Notes: a model not told the origin generated them from the letters alone. A DNA stretch of 64,000 nt from Brevibacterium paucivorans (GCF_016907735.1 NZ_JAFBCP010000001.1:2108001-2172000), one strand, 5' to 3'. Counted from the stretch's first letter, positions 44,540 to 54,479 are shown. Numbers and translations are program-made.

Positions 44540-45541
44540 ATGAGCAACCGTGACCACGAGCGTGAATCACTCACCCGTCAACTCTTTGTGCGTCCCCAAA
44601 CGTCGGACGCGGCGGGCGAAAGCTCTCAGGAAGCTACACGTAGCTTAAGCCTTGAAGAACTCCAAGAAATGGGTCGCCAGAGCAAGACAGACGACTACTC
44701 CGCACCCACCACCCAGTTCACCCCTTCTGACCTTGGGTCGTACGGGCCCTCCAACCAGTCACAACGCTCAGAGCAGCCACAACAACCCCAGCAACCACCT
44801 CGGCCTCCTCAGTCGCCTCCTCAGCAACCCATTCCTTCTCCACCCCAACAGCAACCACCGTCACAGCCCCAACCACAGGCTTATCCTGCGGCTCAGCCAC
44901 AAGCTCAACCACAGGCTCAGCCATACGTAGCACAGCCCGCAAAACCCAAGCGGAAAGTTCCAGGGATAGCGATCGCCATGATGGTGGTCGCTGTGCTCGC
45001 GGCACTGGGGATCTGCGGGTACATCGTGTTCGACCAGATGCAACGGTCAAATGCGAACTCGCAGGCTGACAATCAAACCAGTGGTGACGGCGGAAGCATC
45101 GGCGGTGAAGAGTCGGAGGACACTGACGGCGAGGACACTGAAGGCTCCGGCGAAGACGGCGCGACTGATGACTCCGAGGACGGCAAAGGCGACGAAGCAA
45201 AAGACGTGAAAGCGTTCATGTCGCCTTCAAGCAACATTGTGTGCACGATTGATGCCGACAGGGCGCGGTGTACGATCCGCGAATTTGATTACGACCCCGG
45301 CGACGCCCCTAAGGAATGCGACGTGGATCCGTACGGCTCCGTTGTCGTGGTGGAAAAGAACGCATCGGGTTTCTCCTGTGTGAAACGTGGACTACCTACA
45401 GAAGCGAGCGTCCTGGACTACGGCGAAACAGTGAGCGCACACGGCTTCACCTGCCGTTCCGGCGAAGACGGTATGACGTGTGAGTCCTCCGAAGGGCATA
45501 AGTTTCGGGTAGCGCGAGCTACTGCCGACTTCGACGGGTGA
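44540..45541 (+). CDS. Pro/Gln-rich single-pass membrane protein with C-terminal extracytoplasmic domain
   Basis: 333 residues in four parts: a polar N-terminus; a long Pro/Gln repeat region (about residues 70-135, PQQPQQPP, SQPQPQAYP); one membrane helix (VPGIAIAMMVVAVLAALGICGYIVF); an acidic Gly/Glu/Asp linker; and a secreted domain with five cysteines beginning FMSPSSNIVCTIDADRARCTI. That start resembles the SPSGNIxC pattern of DUF6636-type domains. ATG at 44540 with AGGG 3 bases upstream. The Pro/Gln part may face the cytoplasm. Function unknown. Confidence 0.75.
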   Translation: MSNRDHERESLTRQLFVRPQTSDAAGESSQEATRSLSLEELQEMGRQSKTDDYSAPTTQFTPSDLGSYGPSNQSQRSEQPQQPQQPPRPPQSPPQQPIPSPPQQQPPSQPQPQAYPAAQPQAQPQAQPYVAQPAKPKRKVPGIAIAMMVVAVLAALGICGYIVFDQMQRSNANSQADNQTSGDGGSIGGEESEDTDGEDTEGSGEDGATDDSEDGKGDEAKDVKAFMSPSSNIVCTIDADRARCTIREFDYDPGDAPKECDVDPYGSVVVVEKNASGFSCVKRGLPTEASVLDYGETVSAHGFTCRSGEDGMTCESSEGHKFRVARATADFDG

Positions 45542-45605
45542 TGAGCGCAATCTCACATGGTGTCGTGCCTATGAAACGAACTGACAGCGTGCATAATATG
45601 GCCCC

Positions 45606-45647
45606 ATGTTCAGTCTCCTCCTTATCAGCCGCGACGAGCTTTCCTAG
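45606..45647 (+). CDS. leuA leader peptide
   Basis: A 13-residue frame, MFSLLLISRDELS, with three consecutive leucine codons (CTC CTC CTT). Leucine-rich leader peptides ahead of leuA are known in actinobacteria. It starts about 9 bases after the probable -10 box CATAAT (45592-45597), so the mRNA may be leaderless. Its last third forms one arm of a 10-base hairpin and its leucine codons are complementary to the leuA ribosome site. Confidence 0.72.
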   Translation: MFSLLLISRDELS

Positions 45648-45700
45648 GCCAAGCCTCGTCGCGGAGTTTGTCATGGCCCCAAACTTCACAACGAGGAGAC
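45613..45700 (+). promoter_or_regulatory. Leucine-responsive attenuator of leuA
   Basis: Two mutually placed pairings are visible. CCGCGACGAG (45629-45638) pairs with CTCGTCGCGG (45655-45664). GTCTCCTC, the leucine codons of the leader (45613-45620), is the perfect complement of GAGGAGAC (45693-45700), which holds the leuA ribosome site. A ribosome pausing on the leucine codons would release the leuA site. There is no T-run after the hairpin, so control of translation is as likely as termination. Actinobacterial LEU elements with pseudoknots are described for this position. Confidence 0.65.
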
Positions 45701-45704
45701 GCTC

Positions 45705-47465
45705 ATGAACAACCAAAAACCCACCCCCATGCCGTTCCACAAATACAAGTCGTTCTTTGACCGCATTCAGATCGACATGAAGGACCGCACGTGGCCAGAT
45801 CAGCGGATCACGAAGGCACCTCGGTGGCTCTCAACGGACCTGCGCGACGGTAACCAGGCGCTCATCGACCCCATGACGCCGGAGCGCAAGCGCAAAATGT
45901 TCGACTTGTTGGTCAAGCTCGGTTTCAAAGAAATCGAGGTGGGGTTCCCCGCAGCCAGCCAGCACGACTTCGACTTCGTACGCCAGATCATTGAAGAAGA
46001 CGCAATCCCGGACGACGTGCGGATCTCCGTTCTGACACAAGCACGTGAAGACCTCATCGAACGCACTGTCGAGTCGCTGATAGGAGTTAAGAAACCAACC
46101 GTCCACATGTATAACGCGACGGCTCCGGTTTTCCGCAAAGTCGTGTTTGGGTTCAAAGGCAACGGGTACGCCGAAACCACAGACATTGCGGTGCGAGGCA
46201 CACAGGCCGTGATGAAGTACGCCGAATCGATGCTGGGAGATGCCGACTTTGGCTACCAGTACTCGCCAGAAATTTTTGTCGACACGGAACCCCAGTTCGC
46301 GGTGGACATCGTGGGAGCCGTCATGGACCAGTGGGGACCAGACGGTGAACGCGACACTGTGGTGAACCTTCCTGCGACGGTAGAACGCGGAACGCCAAAC
46401 ACGTACGCCGACCAGATCGAATGGTTCTGCCGCAACATCGACAACCGCGACAAGATCGCAATCTCCCTCCACCCGCACAACGACCGCGGAACCGGTGTCG
46501 CTGCGGCCGAAATGGGACTCATGGCAGGAGCCGACCGCGTAGAAGGGTGCCTGTTCGGAAACGGTGAGCGCACCGGTAACTTGGACCTGGTCACGGTTGC
46601 GATGAACCTGTACACGCAGGGCGTGGACCCTGAACTCGACTTCTCCAACATCGACGAAGTGATCCACACGGTGGAGGAGTGCAACCAGATCGGGGTTCAC
46701 GAACGCCACCCATACGGCGGAGACCTGGTGTTCACCTCGTTCTCGGGGTCGCACCAGGACGCCATTAACAAGGCGTTCAAAGACCGTGAAAAGAAAGCCC
46801 AGGAAGCCGGCATCGCGGTCGACAACATGGAATGGGACATGCCGTACCTGCCGGTGGACCCCAAGGACTTGGGCCGTTCATACGAGGCGGTTATTCGCGT
46901 CAACTCGCAGTCGGGCAAGGGTGGAGTCACCTACCTGCTCAAGAGCGAATACGGATTGGATCTGCCACGGAGGATGCAGGTGGAGTTCTCGAAAGTCGTG
47001 CAGAACCGCACAGAATCGGGCGGAGAAGTTTCGGCTCGCGACATGTGGCAACTGTTCCGGGATGAATACCTGCCGGCCGAGGCGTCTGAAATGCAGTGGG
47101 GTCGTTTCCGTCCGCTGAGCTTTAAGACCGAATCACAGTCCGAAGAGTTCGACTCGCGTTTGACCGAACGCATCGAGCTGGCCTTCTTGGTAGACGGCCA
47201 GGAACGTTCCTATGTGGGCCATGGCAACGGTCCTCTTGACGCAACCGTGAACGTGCTCAACGAGCACTTCGGTCTTGACGTCCGCATTCAGGACTACACC
47301 GAACACGCGATTGGTGCCGGAGCCGACACCATGGCAGCCGCCTATGTTGAGCTCTCCGTTGGCGACCGTGTGCTGTGGGGTGCTGGAATGCACCCGAACA
47401 TCACACGAGCATCGATTCGTGCTCTCATTTCCGCCGTCAACCGGGCAGTTCGCGACGACGCGTGA
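45705..47465 (+). CDS. leuA: 2-isopropylmalate synthase
   Basis: First committed enzyme of leucine synthesis: acetyl-CoA plus 2-oxoisovalerate. 586 residues, the long actinobacterial form. Seen: STDLRDGNQALIDPMTPERK (metal Asp), GFKEIEVGFPAASQHDFDF, SLHPHNDRGTGVAAAE (metal His pair), GCLFGNGERTGN, and the C-terminal leucine-binding regulatory domain (from about residue 430). ATG at 45705 with GAGGAG 6 bases upstream. The stop overlaps the recO start. Confidence 0.97.
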   Translation: MNNQKPTPMPFHKYKSFFDRIQIDMKDRTWPDQRITKAPRWLSTDLRDGNQALIDPMTPERKRKMFDLLVKLGFKEIEVGFPAASQHDFDFVRQIIEEDAIPDDVRISVLTQAREDLIERTVESLIGVKKPTVHMYNATAPVFRKVVFGFKGNGYAETTDIAVRGTQAVMKYAESMLGDADFGYQYSPEIFVDTEPQFAVDIVGAVMDQWGPDGERDTVVNLPATVERGTPNTYADQIEWFCRNIDNRDKIAISLHPHNDRGTGVAAAEMGLMAGADRVEGCLFGNGERTGNLDLVTVAMNLYTQGVDPELDFSNIDEVIHTVEECNQIGVHERHPYGGDLVFTSFSGSHQDAINKAFKDREKKAQEAGIAVDNMEWDMPYLPVDPKDLGRSYEAVIRVNSQSGKGGVTYLLKSEYGLDLPRRMQVEFSKVVQNRTESGGEVSARDMWQLFRDEYLPAEASEMQWGRFRPLSFKTESQSEEFDSRLTERIELAFLVDGQERSYVGHGNGPLDATVNVLNEHFGLDVRIQDYTEHAIGAGADTMAAAYVELSVGDRVLWGAGMHPNITRASIRALISAVNRAVRDDA

Positions 47466-48190
47466 GGTTTTATCGGGATACGGGCATTGTGGTTGGCCAC
47501 ACCAAACTTGGTGAGGCCGACCTCATTGTCTCGATCCTGACGCGCGACCACGGTCTGGTCCGTGCCGTTGCGAAAGGTGTACGTCGCACCAAAAGTCGCT
47601 TCGGGTCACGTCTCGACCTGTTTATGATGGTCGACTTCCAAGCCCACATTGGGCGCAACCTCGACATCGTCACGCAAGTAGTACTTGTCGAACCGTTTGG
47701 ACACGGGATCGTGGGGGACTATGACGTGTTTGCCGCGGCTGCCGCTATGGCCGAAACCGCGGCGAAACTGACCGAAAACGAACCCAATACGCGCGATCAG
47801 TACCTGCTGCTGTCAGCAGCGTTACGGTCGTTGTGCAACCGGGAACATCCACCTCGGCTAGCCCTGAATGCCTACCTACTGCGCGCCATGCGCACGGCGG
47901 GCTGGGAGCCGGGACTCGATGCATGTGTCAGTTGTGGCGCTCCCGGGCCCCACCGCGCGTTCTCCTTTTCCAGCGGGGGAGTCGTGTGCGTTGCGTGCCG
48001 AACTGCGGCCGATGCGAACGCCGGGGAAGACGCGACCGTTCTTTTGCACAACCTGCTCAATGCGAACTGGGCCGACGCGCACCTCGCTCACACACACGCC
48101 GTCAACCGTGCGTCTCGGATTGTGTACGACTACGTACAGTGGCACTTGGAACGTCGCGTGAAATCCCTCAACCTTGTGGAGGTCCAATGA
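47462..48190 (+). CDS. recO: DNA repair protein RecO
   Basis: Recombination mediator of the RecFOR pathway. 242 residues: N-terminal OB-fold ([53 protein letters not shown]) and a C-terminal helical domain with a zinc motif, [28 protein letters not shown] at 47462 overlaps the leuA stop by 4 bases; upstream in-frame codons lie within leuA. It is coupled by ATGA to uppS. Confidence 0.95.
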   Translation: MRFYRDTGIVVGHTKLGEADLIVSILTRDHGLVRAVAKGVRRTKSRFGSRLDLFMMVDFQAHIGRNLDIVTQVVLVEPFGHGIVGDYDVFAAAAAMAETAAKLTENEPNTRDQYLLLSAALRSLCNREHPPRLALNAYLLRAMRTAGWEPGLDACVSCGAPGPHRAFSFSSGGVVCVACRTAADANAGEDATVLLHNLLNANWADAHLAHTHAVNRASRIVYDYVQWHLERRVKSLNLVEVQ

Positions 48191-48963
48191 GCCAAGCAAT
48201 CCCGCGCCACCCCAGTGGAGCAACCCCACCGGACATCCCGGCTGACATTCTGCCCACGCATGTGGCAGTGGTGATGGACGGAAATGGTCGCTGGGCCAAC
48301 GAACGTGGACTTGCTCGAACCGAAGGGCACAAAGCAGGCGAAGCGTCCCTGCTCGACGTGATTTACGGGGCCATGGAAATCGGCGTGAAGTATTTGAGCG
48401 CCTACGCTTTTTCCACTGAAAACTGGAAACGGTCCCCAGAAGAAGTCCGCTTCCTCATGGGATTTAACCGCGACGTGATCCGCAGGCGCAAGGAAGAACT
48501 TCACGCCGCCGGGGTCCGCATCGTGTGGGCGGGTCGTCGTGGCCGCCTCTGGCGCTCGGTGATTAAAGAACTGGAAGACGCTCAGGAACTCACAAAGAAC
48601 AACACGGCACTCACCCTCCAGTTCTGTGTGAACTACGGTGGACGAGCGGAACTCGTCGACGCCATGAACGCTGCGGTCGAAGATGCGATTGCCGGCAAGA
48701 TCAAGCCGGGGAAGCTCACGGAACGTAGCCTGCACAGCAGACTCTACAACCCCGACATTCCTGACGTGGACTTGTTCCTGAGGTCATCGGGGGAGCAGCG
48801 CACCTCGAACTTCCTCTTGTGGCAGTCCGCGTATGCGGAAATGGTGTTCCAAAACGTGCTGTGGCCCGACGTCGACCGGCGGACCCTGTGGGACGCGATC
48901 CTCGAGTACGCTCAGCGTGACCGGCGTTTCGGCGGGGCCGTGGATAAGCCCCAGAACACTTAG
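48187..48963 (+). CDS. uppS: Isoprenyl (undecaprenyl-type) diphosphate synthase
   Basis: cis-Prenyltransferase that makes the polyprenyl carrier for cell-wall synthesis. 258 residues. Seen: [16 protein letters not shown] (diphosphate site with catalytic Asp), [24 protein letters not shown] and a C-terminal [33 protein letters not shown] at 48187 overlaps the recO stop. Product chain length is not predictable. The gene ends 4 bases into the convergent ABC pseudogene. Confidence 0.95.
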   Translation: MSQAIPRHPSGATPPDIPADILPTHVAVVMDGNGRWANERGLARTEGHKAGEASLLDVIYGAMEIGVKYLSAYAFSTENWKRSPEEVRFLMGFNRDVIRRRKEELHAAGVRIVWAGRRGRLWRSVIKELEDAQELTKNNTALTLQFCVNYGGRAELVDAMNAAVEDAIAGKIKPGKLTERSLHSRLYNPDIPDVDLFLRSSGEQRTSNFLLWQSAYAEMVFQNVLWPDVDRRTLWDAILEYAQRDRRFGGAVDKPQNT

Positions 48964-50204
48964 GCGAGGGTGTCCCTCCACGCGCTGTGGAGCTGCGAGA
49001 AGCGCCCGCGGGCGTGAATGAGCTCATCGGGTGTACCGTCCTCAACCACCCGACCGGCGTCGATGACTAAGACTCGGTCGGCGATCGCGACCGTGGAGAG
49101 ACGGTGCGCGATGATGATCGCCGTGCGGTCAGCAAGAACCGATTCGAGCGCTTTTTGCACGAGCCGCTCGGTGGGAATGTCTAGATGCGCTGTGGCCTCA
49201 TCCAGCACGATCACTCGCGGATCGGCCAGGAACACTCGCGCAAACGACACGAGTTGTCGCTGCCCGGAGCTTAACCGACCGCCACGTTTCTTCACATCGG
49301 TGTTGTAACCGTCCGGGAGCCCAGCCACATAGTCGTGAAGGCCCACAGCACGCGCGGCATCTTCCACCTCGGCGTCCGTGGCGTCTGGTTTACCCACGCG
49401 AATGTTGTCGGCAATCGATCCAGAAAACAGGTACGACTCCTGCGTCACCATGACGATATTGCGGCGTAGTTCGGCATCGCTGATATCGCGTATATCCACA
49501 CCGTCGACGCTCACGAACCCCGCCTTGGGGTCGTAAAACCGGGTGATAAGTTTGACCAGAGTGGACTTCCCCGCACCCGTCGCACCCACCAGGGCCACCG
49601 TCTGTCCAGCGTCCACAGTGAGATTCATACGAGGAAGAACGGTCGCGCCGTCGGCATACGCGAACTCGACACCGGTCAACTCAATCCGGCGTCCCGAGGT
49701 CGTCTCCGGCAGTTCTTTCTCCGAACCCGGTCGGGTGGTCACGGTGGGGGGGGACACGGCGAGGACCGCGGCGACCTTTTCCAACGCGGCCTTGGCCGAC
49801 TGGTACAGGTTGAAGTTCTGGATCAGTTCATTCAGCGGCCCGTAAAAACGGCGAAGAGACATGAGGAATGCGGTCAGAACGCCCACCTCAGTGTGTCCCT
49901 TTATCACCATGAACGTACCCACGAGAATCACGGCGATCTGGCACGCGTTGGTCACCAGACGGGTGAGGCCCGAAAAGGCGGCCACAGTACGCAGAGCGTG
50001 CGCATTGGCGTCTCGGTAGCCACTGTCTTCGGTAGTGAGCTTGGCCCTGCCCGCCGGTTGGCGCGCACCGGACGCAACGTCGGTGAAGATCCGTCCGCCC
50101 CCTTCCGCTTCGAGCGCGACAGATTGCGCCTTGAGCGACTCCGCTTGTGACGAGGCGGAGACACGGGCGCAGCCGATCCCCGTGGGAACCGTGCGCGTTT
50201 GTTA
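48960..50204 (-). pseudogene. ABC exporter half-transporter, 5' truncated
   Basis: Codes the last part of the membrane domain (VTNACQIAVILVGTFMVIKGHTEVGVLTAFLMSLRRFYGPLNELIQNFNLYQSAKAALEKVA) and a complete nucleotide-binding domain: GATGAGKSTLVKL, LSSGQRQLVSFAR, VIVLDEATAHLD and the H-loop IIIAHRLST. A full protein has about 580-600 residues. The open frame runs back to a TAA at 50202-50204 without any ATG, GTG or TTG before GTG at 49985, and most of the N-terminal membrane helices are absent. The product, if made (341 residues from 49985), could not form a normal exporter. Confidence 0.75.
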
Positions 50205-50230
50205 CACATCGTCATCGTCGCTCTCAAGGG

Positions 50231-50247
50231 GGTCCGCACTGCGGACC
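50231..50247 (-). terminator. Probable terminator of the small VOC gene
   Basis: GGTCCGC, loop ACT, GCGGACC; on the minus strand it is followed by CCCCTT. It lies 13 bases past the stop of the VOC gene. Confidence 0.45.
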
Positions 50248-50259
50248 ATTCTCGGCTTG

Positions 50260-50601
50260 TCAGGCTCGAACCCAGACAGCCAGCTCGTTGCCGCCGGGCT
50301 CTCGGAAGTGCATACGTCGTCCGCCTGGGAAGTCGAAGGGTTCGACAGTAATCGTCCCACCCGCGGCTTCGATGTCGGCCCGGACGGTCGTCAGGTCATC
50401 TACCTCGAGAACCACCAGCGGCGCTGCGGGTGCCTCGCCCGCATCGCTCTGGAAACCGAGCGTTTGCTCTGCTCCCAACTGCACGTCTGTGTATTGGGGC
50501 CCGTACGCCAGATGCTCCAAGGCGAACGCGTCTTTGAAAAACTGGGCGGACGCGTTTGCGTCGTTGGAAGGGAACTCGATCATGGTGAGCCTCGTCGTCA
50601 T
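50260..50601 (-). CDS. Small VOC (glyoxalase-fold) protein
   Basis: 113 residues, one VOC domain: TMIEFPSNDANASAQFFKDAFALEHLAYGPQYTDVQLG, then PLVVLEVDDLTTVRADIEAAGGTITVEPFDFPGGRRMHFREPGGNELAVWV, with the metal-site Glu in the last strand. Complete at both ends, ATG at 50601. It lies between a truncated ABC gene and an IS110 copy, so a recent rearrangement boundary is close. Substrate unknown. Confidence 0.85.
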   Translation of the reverse strand: MTTRLTMIEFPSNDANASAQFFKDAFALEHLAYGPQYTDVQLGAEQTLGFQSDAGEAPAAPLVVLEVDDLTTVRADIEAAGGTITVEPFDFPGGRRMHFREPGGNELAVWVRA

Positions 50602-50702
50602 GCCCCTTATGCTATGGGCGGAGTCAGAAGAAGTTCAAGTCCCTTTGTGTGGTGTAACGGTTCATCGGGCTGCTTGTAAGGGGGGTGTCCCTCTGGTGTT
50701 TG

Positions 50703-51902
50703 TCAAGCCGCGGTCGGGGTGCGGGGTTCGTATAGGGTGCTTGTTTTCATCATCGCGTACATGACGTTTAGTCGGCGCCGGGCTAGGCACATGATCGCTG
50801 CGTTATGGCGCTTCCCTTCGGCTCTTTTCCGTTCGTAGTACGCCTTTGATACCGGGTCGTGGCAAGACGCAGCCCATGCGGACCGAAATAACGCGTTCTT
50901 CAACTTCTTGTTCCCGGCACGGGCAGGGAACTCGCCTCGGATTGACGTCCCGGATCGTCGGGTTACTGGAGCGATTCCGGCATAGGCGGCCAGGTGTCCT
51001 GGAGTGGGGAAGGCGGACAGGTCGCCAGCGGCCAGGAGGATTTGCGCTGCGGTCTTGACTCCGACTCCTGGCATCGAGGTCAAGACCGTGGAAAGAGGGA
51101 AGTCATCGACCAGCTTTTCTACCTCTTCGGCGACGATGTCCCGTTGATGCTTAAGCTCTTTGATCTGAGCTGCGACCCTCGGGATGATGAGTTCAACAGC
51201 GTCAGCACCTGGCACTGTGACGGTCTGCTCTGACAGTGCTGTGAAGACCTGGTCGATGAGCGGGCCGGGGTCTTTGCGGCTGTGGTGACGTGCCCACCGT
51301 TTCACTCCGGCTTTGCCTGCAGCTTTGAGTCCGGCGGGACCGTGGTAGCGGATCAAGAGATCCAACACGATCGCACGAGTGAGAACGACACCGGGGAATA
51401 CACGTTCCAGTGATGGGTAGATCTGGACCAAGAGAGACCGTAGCCGATTGATCGCGCGCGTTGATTCACAAGCGAGGTCTTCATCGAACCCTGAGAGCAC
51501 CTTCAGTGCTGACAAGACCTCGGAATTACGGTCCACGGCTCGTAGCGTGTGTGGCATTGTCCGGGCGGTATCAGCGATGATGAACACGTCCCTTGCGTCG
51601 GTCTTCGACCGTCCCGGATACAGGTCTGCGGCCTTGCGCATTGCCAGTCCGGGCAGGTAGGCGACGTCCGCACCGAGATCACGGGCGACAGCGATTGGCA
51701 GTGCCCCGATCGTGTTCGGCTGGTCGACCACAACCAGCACCGGACCGTGCTGCTGCAAATCGGTGATGACCTTCCGTAGCGCGGTCTCATCTTGAGGCAA
51801 CTCTTGGTCATACACACGTTGCCCCACGGGTGTGAGCGCGCACCCATGATGGGCGGTCTTACCGACATCGAGTCCTAGTGTGATGGAGTATTCGGTTGTC
51901 AT
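50703..51902 (-). mobile_element. IS110-family transposase, apparently intact
   Basis: 399 residues. N-terminal DEDD RuvC-like domain (ITLGLDVGKTAHHGCAL, VLVVVDQPNTIGALP, GRSKTDARDVFIIADTAR) and C-terminal transposase_20 domain (LTSMPGVGVKTAAQILLAAGDLSAFPTPGHLAAYAGIAPV) with its conserved late Ser region (RRSGTSIRGEFPARAGNKKLKNALF). ATG at 51902 is preceded by GGGG 7 bases upstream. IS110 elements usually lack terminal inverted repeats and none are seen, so the ends (perhaps near 50650 and 52090) cannot be fixed. Confidence 0.9.
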
Positions 51903-52056
51903 GACAGGTCCCCCTCGTCCTGTAATACCCGGGTCGCTGATGTCACGACACCCGATGCTGGCACCCACGTTACGAAGAGACCTCGAACAAAGCCGGGCCA
52001 CGTCCCTATCAGCAGTCAACGCGCGTCCTGGACTCCTGGCGGCAACACCCCCCGGA

Positions 52057-53117
52057 TCATCGATGACAGGGCAAAAAAGCCATACCAGGACCAGCGACCA
52101 GATCCTCTGATGAGGACCTACAAATGAATGTAACGGGGTAGGCGGTCAGAGCTGGGAGGTGCTGGTCGGTGATGGTTTCGGTTTCGTTGGTGGGGACGAT
52201 GTGGAGGCGGCAGCGGGCCAGGACGTCGAGGCTGAGGTAGCGGCATCCTTCGGCCCACTCGTCGGTCTGCTCGGCCAGGACCCCTCCTAGGAGGCGGGTG
52301 ATGGCGTCGCGGCGGGGAAGATTCCCACGGAGTCGGTGCGGCGGCGGATCTCCTTGTTGAGGCGCTCGTTGGGATTGTTGGGCCAGATCTGGACCCACAC
52401 GTCCTTGGGGAAGGCGGTAAAGGCCAGCAGGTCGTCTCGTGCCGCGTCCGGGTGCTCGGCGACGGCGTGGAGCTTGTCGCACACGTAGTCCAGCAGTCGG
52501 TCGAACTGGGCGTTGACCGCGGCGGCGCCGGGCTGGTCGTACACCAAGTGCAGCATCGCCTTGACGGCGGGCCACAGGCTCTTGGGGGTCACGGCCATGA
52601 GGTCGGCGGCTTAGTGGGTGCGACAGCGCTGGCACGAGGCGCCGGGGATGTTGGCGCTGATGGCCTCGACCAGACCGGCGTGAGCGTCACTGGTGACCAT
52701 CCGCGAGACCTGCGACTTGGACAGGGAGTTGATCCCCAAGGTCTTGACGAGCTTATCCATGCGGCGGGTGGAGACCCCGGCGAGGTAGCAGTCGGCGACC
52801 ACGGTGATCAGCGCCGCCTCGGAGCTCTTGAGTCGTTCCATGAGCCACTCGGGGAAGTAGGTGCCCTTGCGCAGCTTGGAGACGGCGACATCGATGGTGC
52901 CGACGCGAGTGTCCAAAGGGCGGTGACGGTAGCCGTTACGCTGCGCGGTGCGCTCGGGGCTGGGCCTGCCCCACTCGGCGCCGCACACGGCATCAGCGTC
53001 CGCCGACAAAAGCGCGTTGATCACCGTCTGCAGCAGGTCACGCATCAGGTCCGGGGACGCCTCAGCCAGGACTTCGCCCAGCAGGCCAGCAGGGTCGAAA
53101 ATATGAGGAGCGATCAT
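52057..53117 (-). pseudogene. IS256-family (Mutator-type) transposase remnant
   Basis: Starts intact (PAGLLGEVLAEASPDLMRDLLQTVINALLSADADAVCGAEWGR, then GVSTRRMDKLVKTLGINSLSKSQVSRM). It then jumps to VTSDAHAGLVEAI near 52700, lacking roughly 85-90 residues that carry the first catalytic Asp and its surroundings. In CQRCRTH-stop-AADLM a TAA at 52611-52613 replaces an expected Tyr codon. A frameshift near 52315 splits [10 protein letters not shown] from [23 protein letters not shown]. Three independent lesions; it is dead. Confidence 0.88.
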
Positions 53118-53409
53118 TGTGATGACTCCGTTCGAGAGGGTTGTAGGAGATTCCTCGAAGGATTACACGGTGACCGCGCCGACCTTCACGACGGGACCGA
53201 CCACCGAGTGGCTACACACCACTATGCGGGACTCCACTGCCACGCCACGCTAGGAATATTCGGCAAAGACGCCCTAAAGAGCAACGGGTACTTCCAGTTT
53301 CTTGCTGATGGCCTCGATCTGCCGCTCAAGCAGAGGTGACAGTTTGGTAAGCGACCTTTGCCTACTGGAAGTGAACCAATCAAGCGGCTAAATCGCAGTT
53401 CGCGCGCGT

Positions 53410-53461
53410 TTGTATCCATCGTGGTGTGAAATTTTCGCATAACCGGTCACGATGGATACAA
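53410..53461. repeat. 14-base perfect inverted repeat
   Basis: TTGTATCCATCGTG (53410-53423) and CACGATGGATACAA (53448-53461), separated by 24 bases. The right arm is part of the block that recurs at 60773-60803. It may be an end or binding site of a mobile element. Confidence 0.7.
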
Positions 53462-53631
53462 GACCAAGATTTGCGATAGGTACGGCAGATAATGCAGATA
53501 CCGCTTACGACTAGGGTTTTCTCGAGATTTCAGCGGGATTGATGTGGGCCAGTTACAGCCCTGTTGAGACGATGCGTCGCCGCCCTGACTGGTCACCGAA
53601 GTGGGGTGAACCAACCGGGATTTCGCGCGCA
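53435..53631. repeat. Direct repeat, left copy (conserved ends, divergent core)
   Basis: Left block 53435-53465 (TCGCATAACC then GGTCACGATGGATACAAGAC) matches 60773-60803 with 2 differences in 31. Right block 53603-53631 (GGGGTGAACC ... CGGGATTTCGCGCGCA) matches 60941-60969 with 2 differences in 29. Both blocks have the same offset, 7338 bases, so the 137-base core has kept its length although its sequence is largely different. Confidence 0.75.
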
Positions 53632-53909
53632 ACGCTTGTCAGACCACCTTTTCGGCTTGCCGTGGTCCTCACCCTGACCGCCCAGCTCTACCTAGGGGCG
53701 GAGTTCCATCTGAACGCCTATTTGACTACAAAGCCCCGTAGTTCCGGCAGCAGGGAGCCATGTGGGAATTTTCGCTTGTCGGGGTGGGTCTCTGGGCGCA
53801 GCGCGGCGCCAGCGCCGGGGCTGATTGCCTTCTTGAGGGCTCGTGGAGCCTAGGAGAGCCGATCCGGCGGCTCCCGTACCCGCTTCCACTAGGAGGCGTC
53901 AAAAAGTAT

Positions 53910-54424
53910 GGGGTCGAGTCAAAAGGTTCGAGACCCGACAGCGGCCGCTACCCCGCGGCCACCATCGACGACCACCATCTCCGGGGCCGGGAGGCGCTCC
54001 AGCAGTGCGGTCCAGGCCGGCTTGGACTCCCGATCGCACCACTGCCAGCCCAGCACGTGCTGGCCGGAGAACGCGATCAGCAAGCACCAGCCCTGCAGGT
54101 AGGTGCCGTCGAGCATGACCGTCGGCAAGACCTCGCCGGTGACCGTCGGCTGGGGTACCTCGACGTTCCAGCACCACGCCGTCGATGCACGAAACGAGCG
54201 TCCCGTCCCCCCGAGGCTGCACTGGGGCGAAGGGGTTCAGCAACCACCCGACGAAACGGTCGAGCTGGGCACGCCGGGTAACGTCTACGCGGCTGCGTAC
54301 CGTCGACGCGCCGCATGCTTTGCATCGCCATCTCGTGCGCCCCGCGCTGGTGGTGCCGTTCTTGACCAGCTTGGTGCCACATACACCGCACCGGGGGTGA
54401 TTCCTCGCAACTTGCACCGAACAT
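53910..54424 (-). pseudogene. IS1249-like transposase remnant
   Basis: The front codes RCGVCGTKLVKNGTTSAGRTRWRCKACGASTVRSRVDVTRRAQLDRFVGWLL, a zinc-ribbon start typical of IS1249-type transposases. After a frameshift near 54190 the catalytic region continues in another frame: PTVMLDGTYLQGWCLLIAFSGQHVLGWQWCDRESKPAWTALLERLPAPEMVVVDGG. It stops about 60% short of the usual length. A 9-base inverted repeat, GAACATGCT/AGCATGTTC (54419-54441), lies at its front. It adjoins the broken thioesterase. Confidence 0.75.
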
Positions 54425-54479
54425 GCTCCCAGAGCATGTTCAACCCCGCATCACGCCTAGCCGTCGCACATGAAATCAG

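Larger units (their letters stand above)
53118..53909. other. Gene-free accessory stretch with inverted and direct repeats
   Basis: About 790 bases between two transposase remnants, holding no supportable gene. It contains the presumed outer end of the IS256 remnant (to about 53220), an inverted repeat at 53410-53461, one copy of a paired repeat (53435-53631), and further sequence without recognised features up to the IS1249-like remnant. Confidence 0.6.

Noticed and set aside
50602..52140. Terminal inverted repeats for the IS110 element
   Set aside because: No convincing pair was seen at either side; IS110 elements typically lack them, so ends were left undefined.
53447..53632. Short minus-strand frames in the two direct repeats (also 60785-60973)
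   Set aside because: They share only their ends (RAKSRLVHP and VLYPS), start on TTG without ribosome sites and have unrelated middles; the shared parts reflect the DNA repeat, not a protein family.
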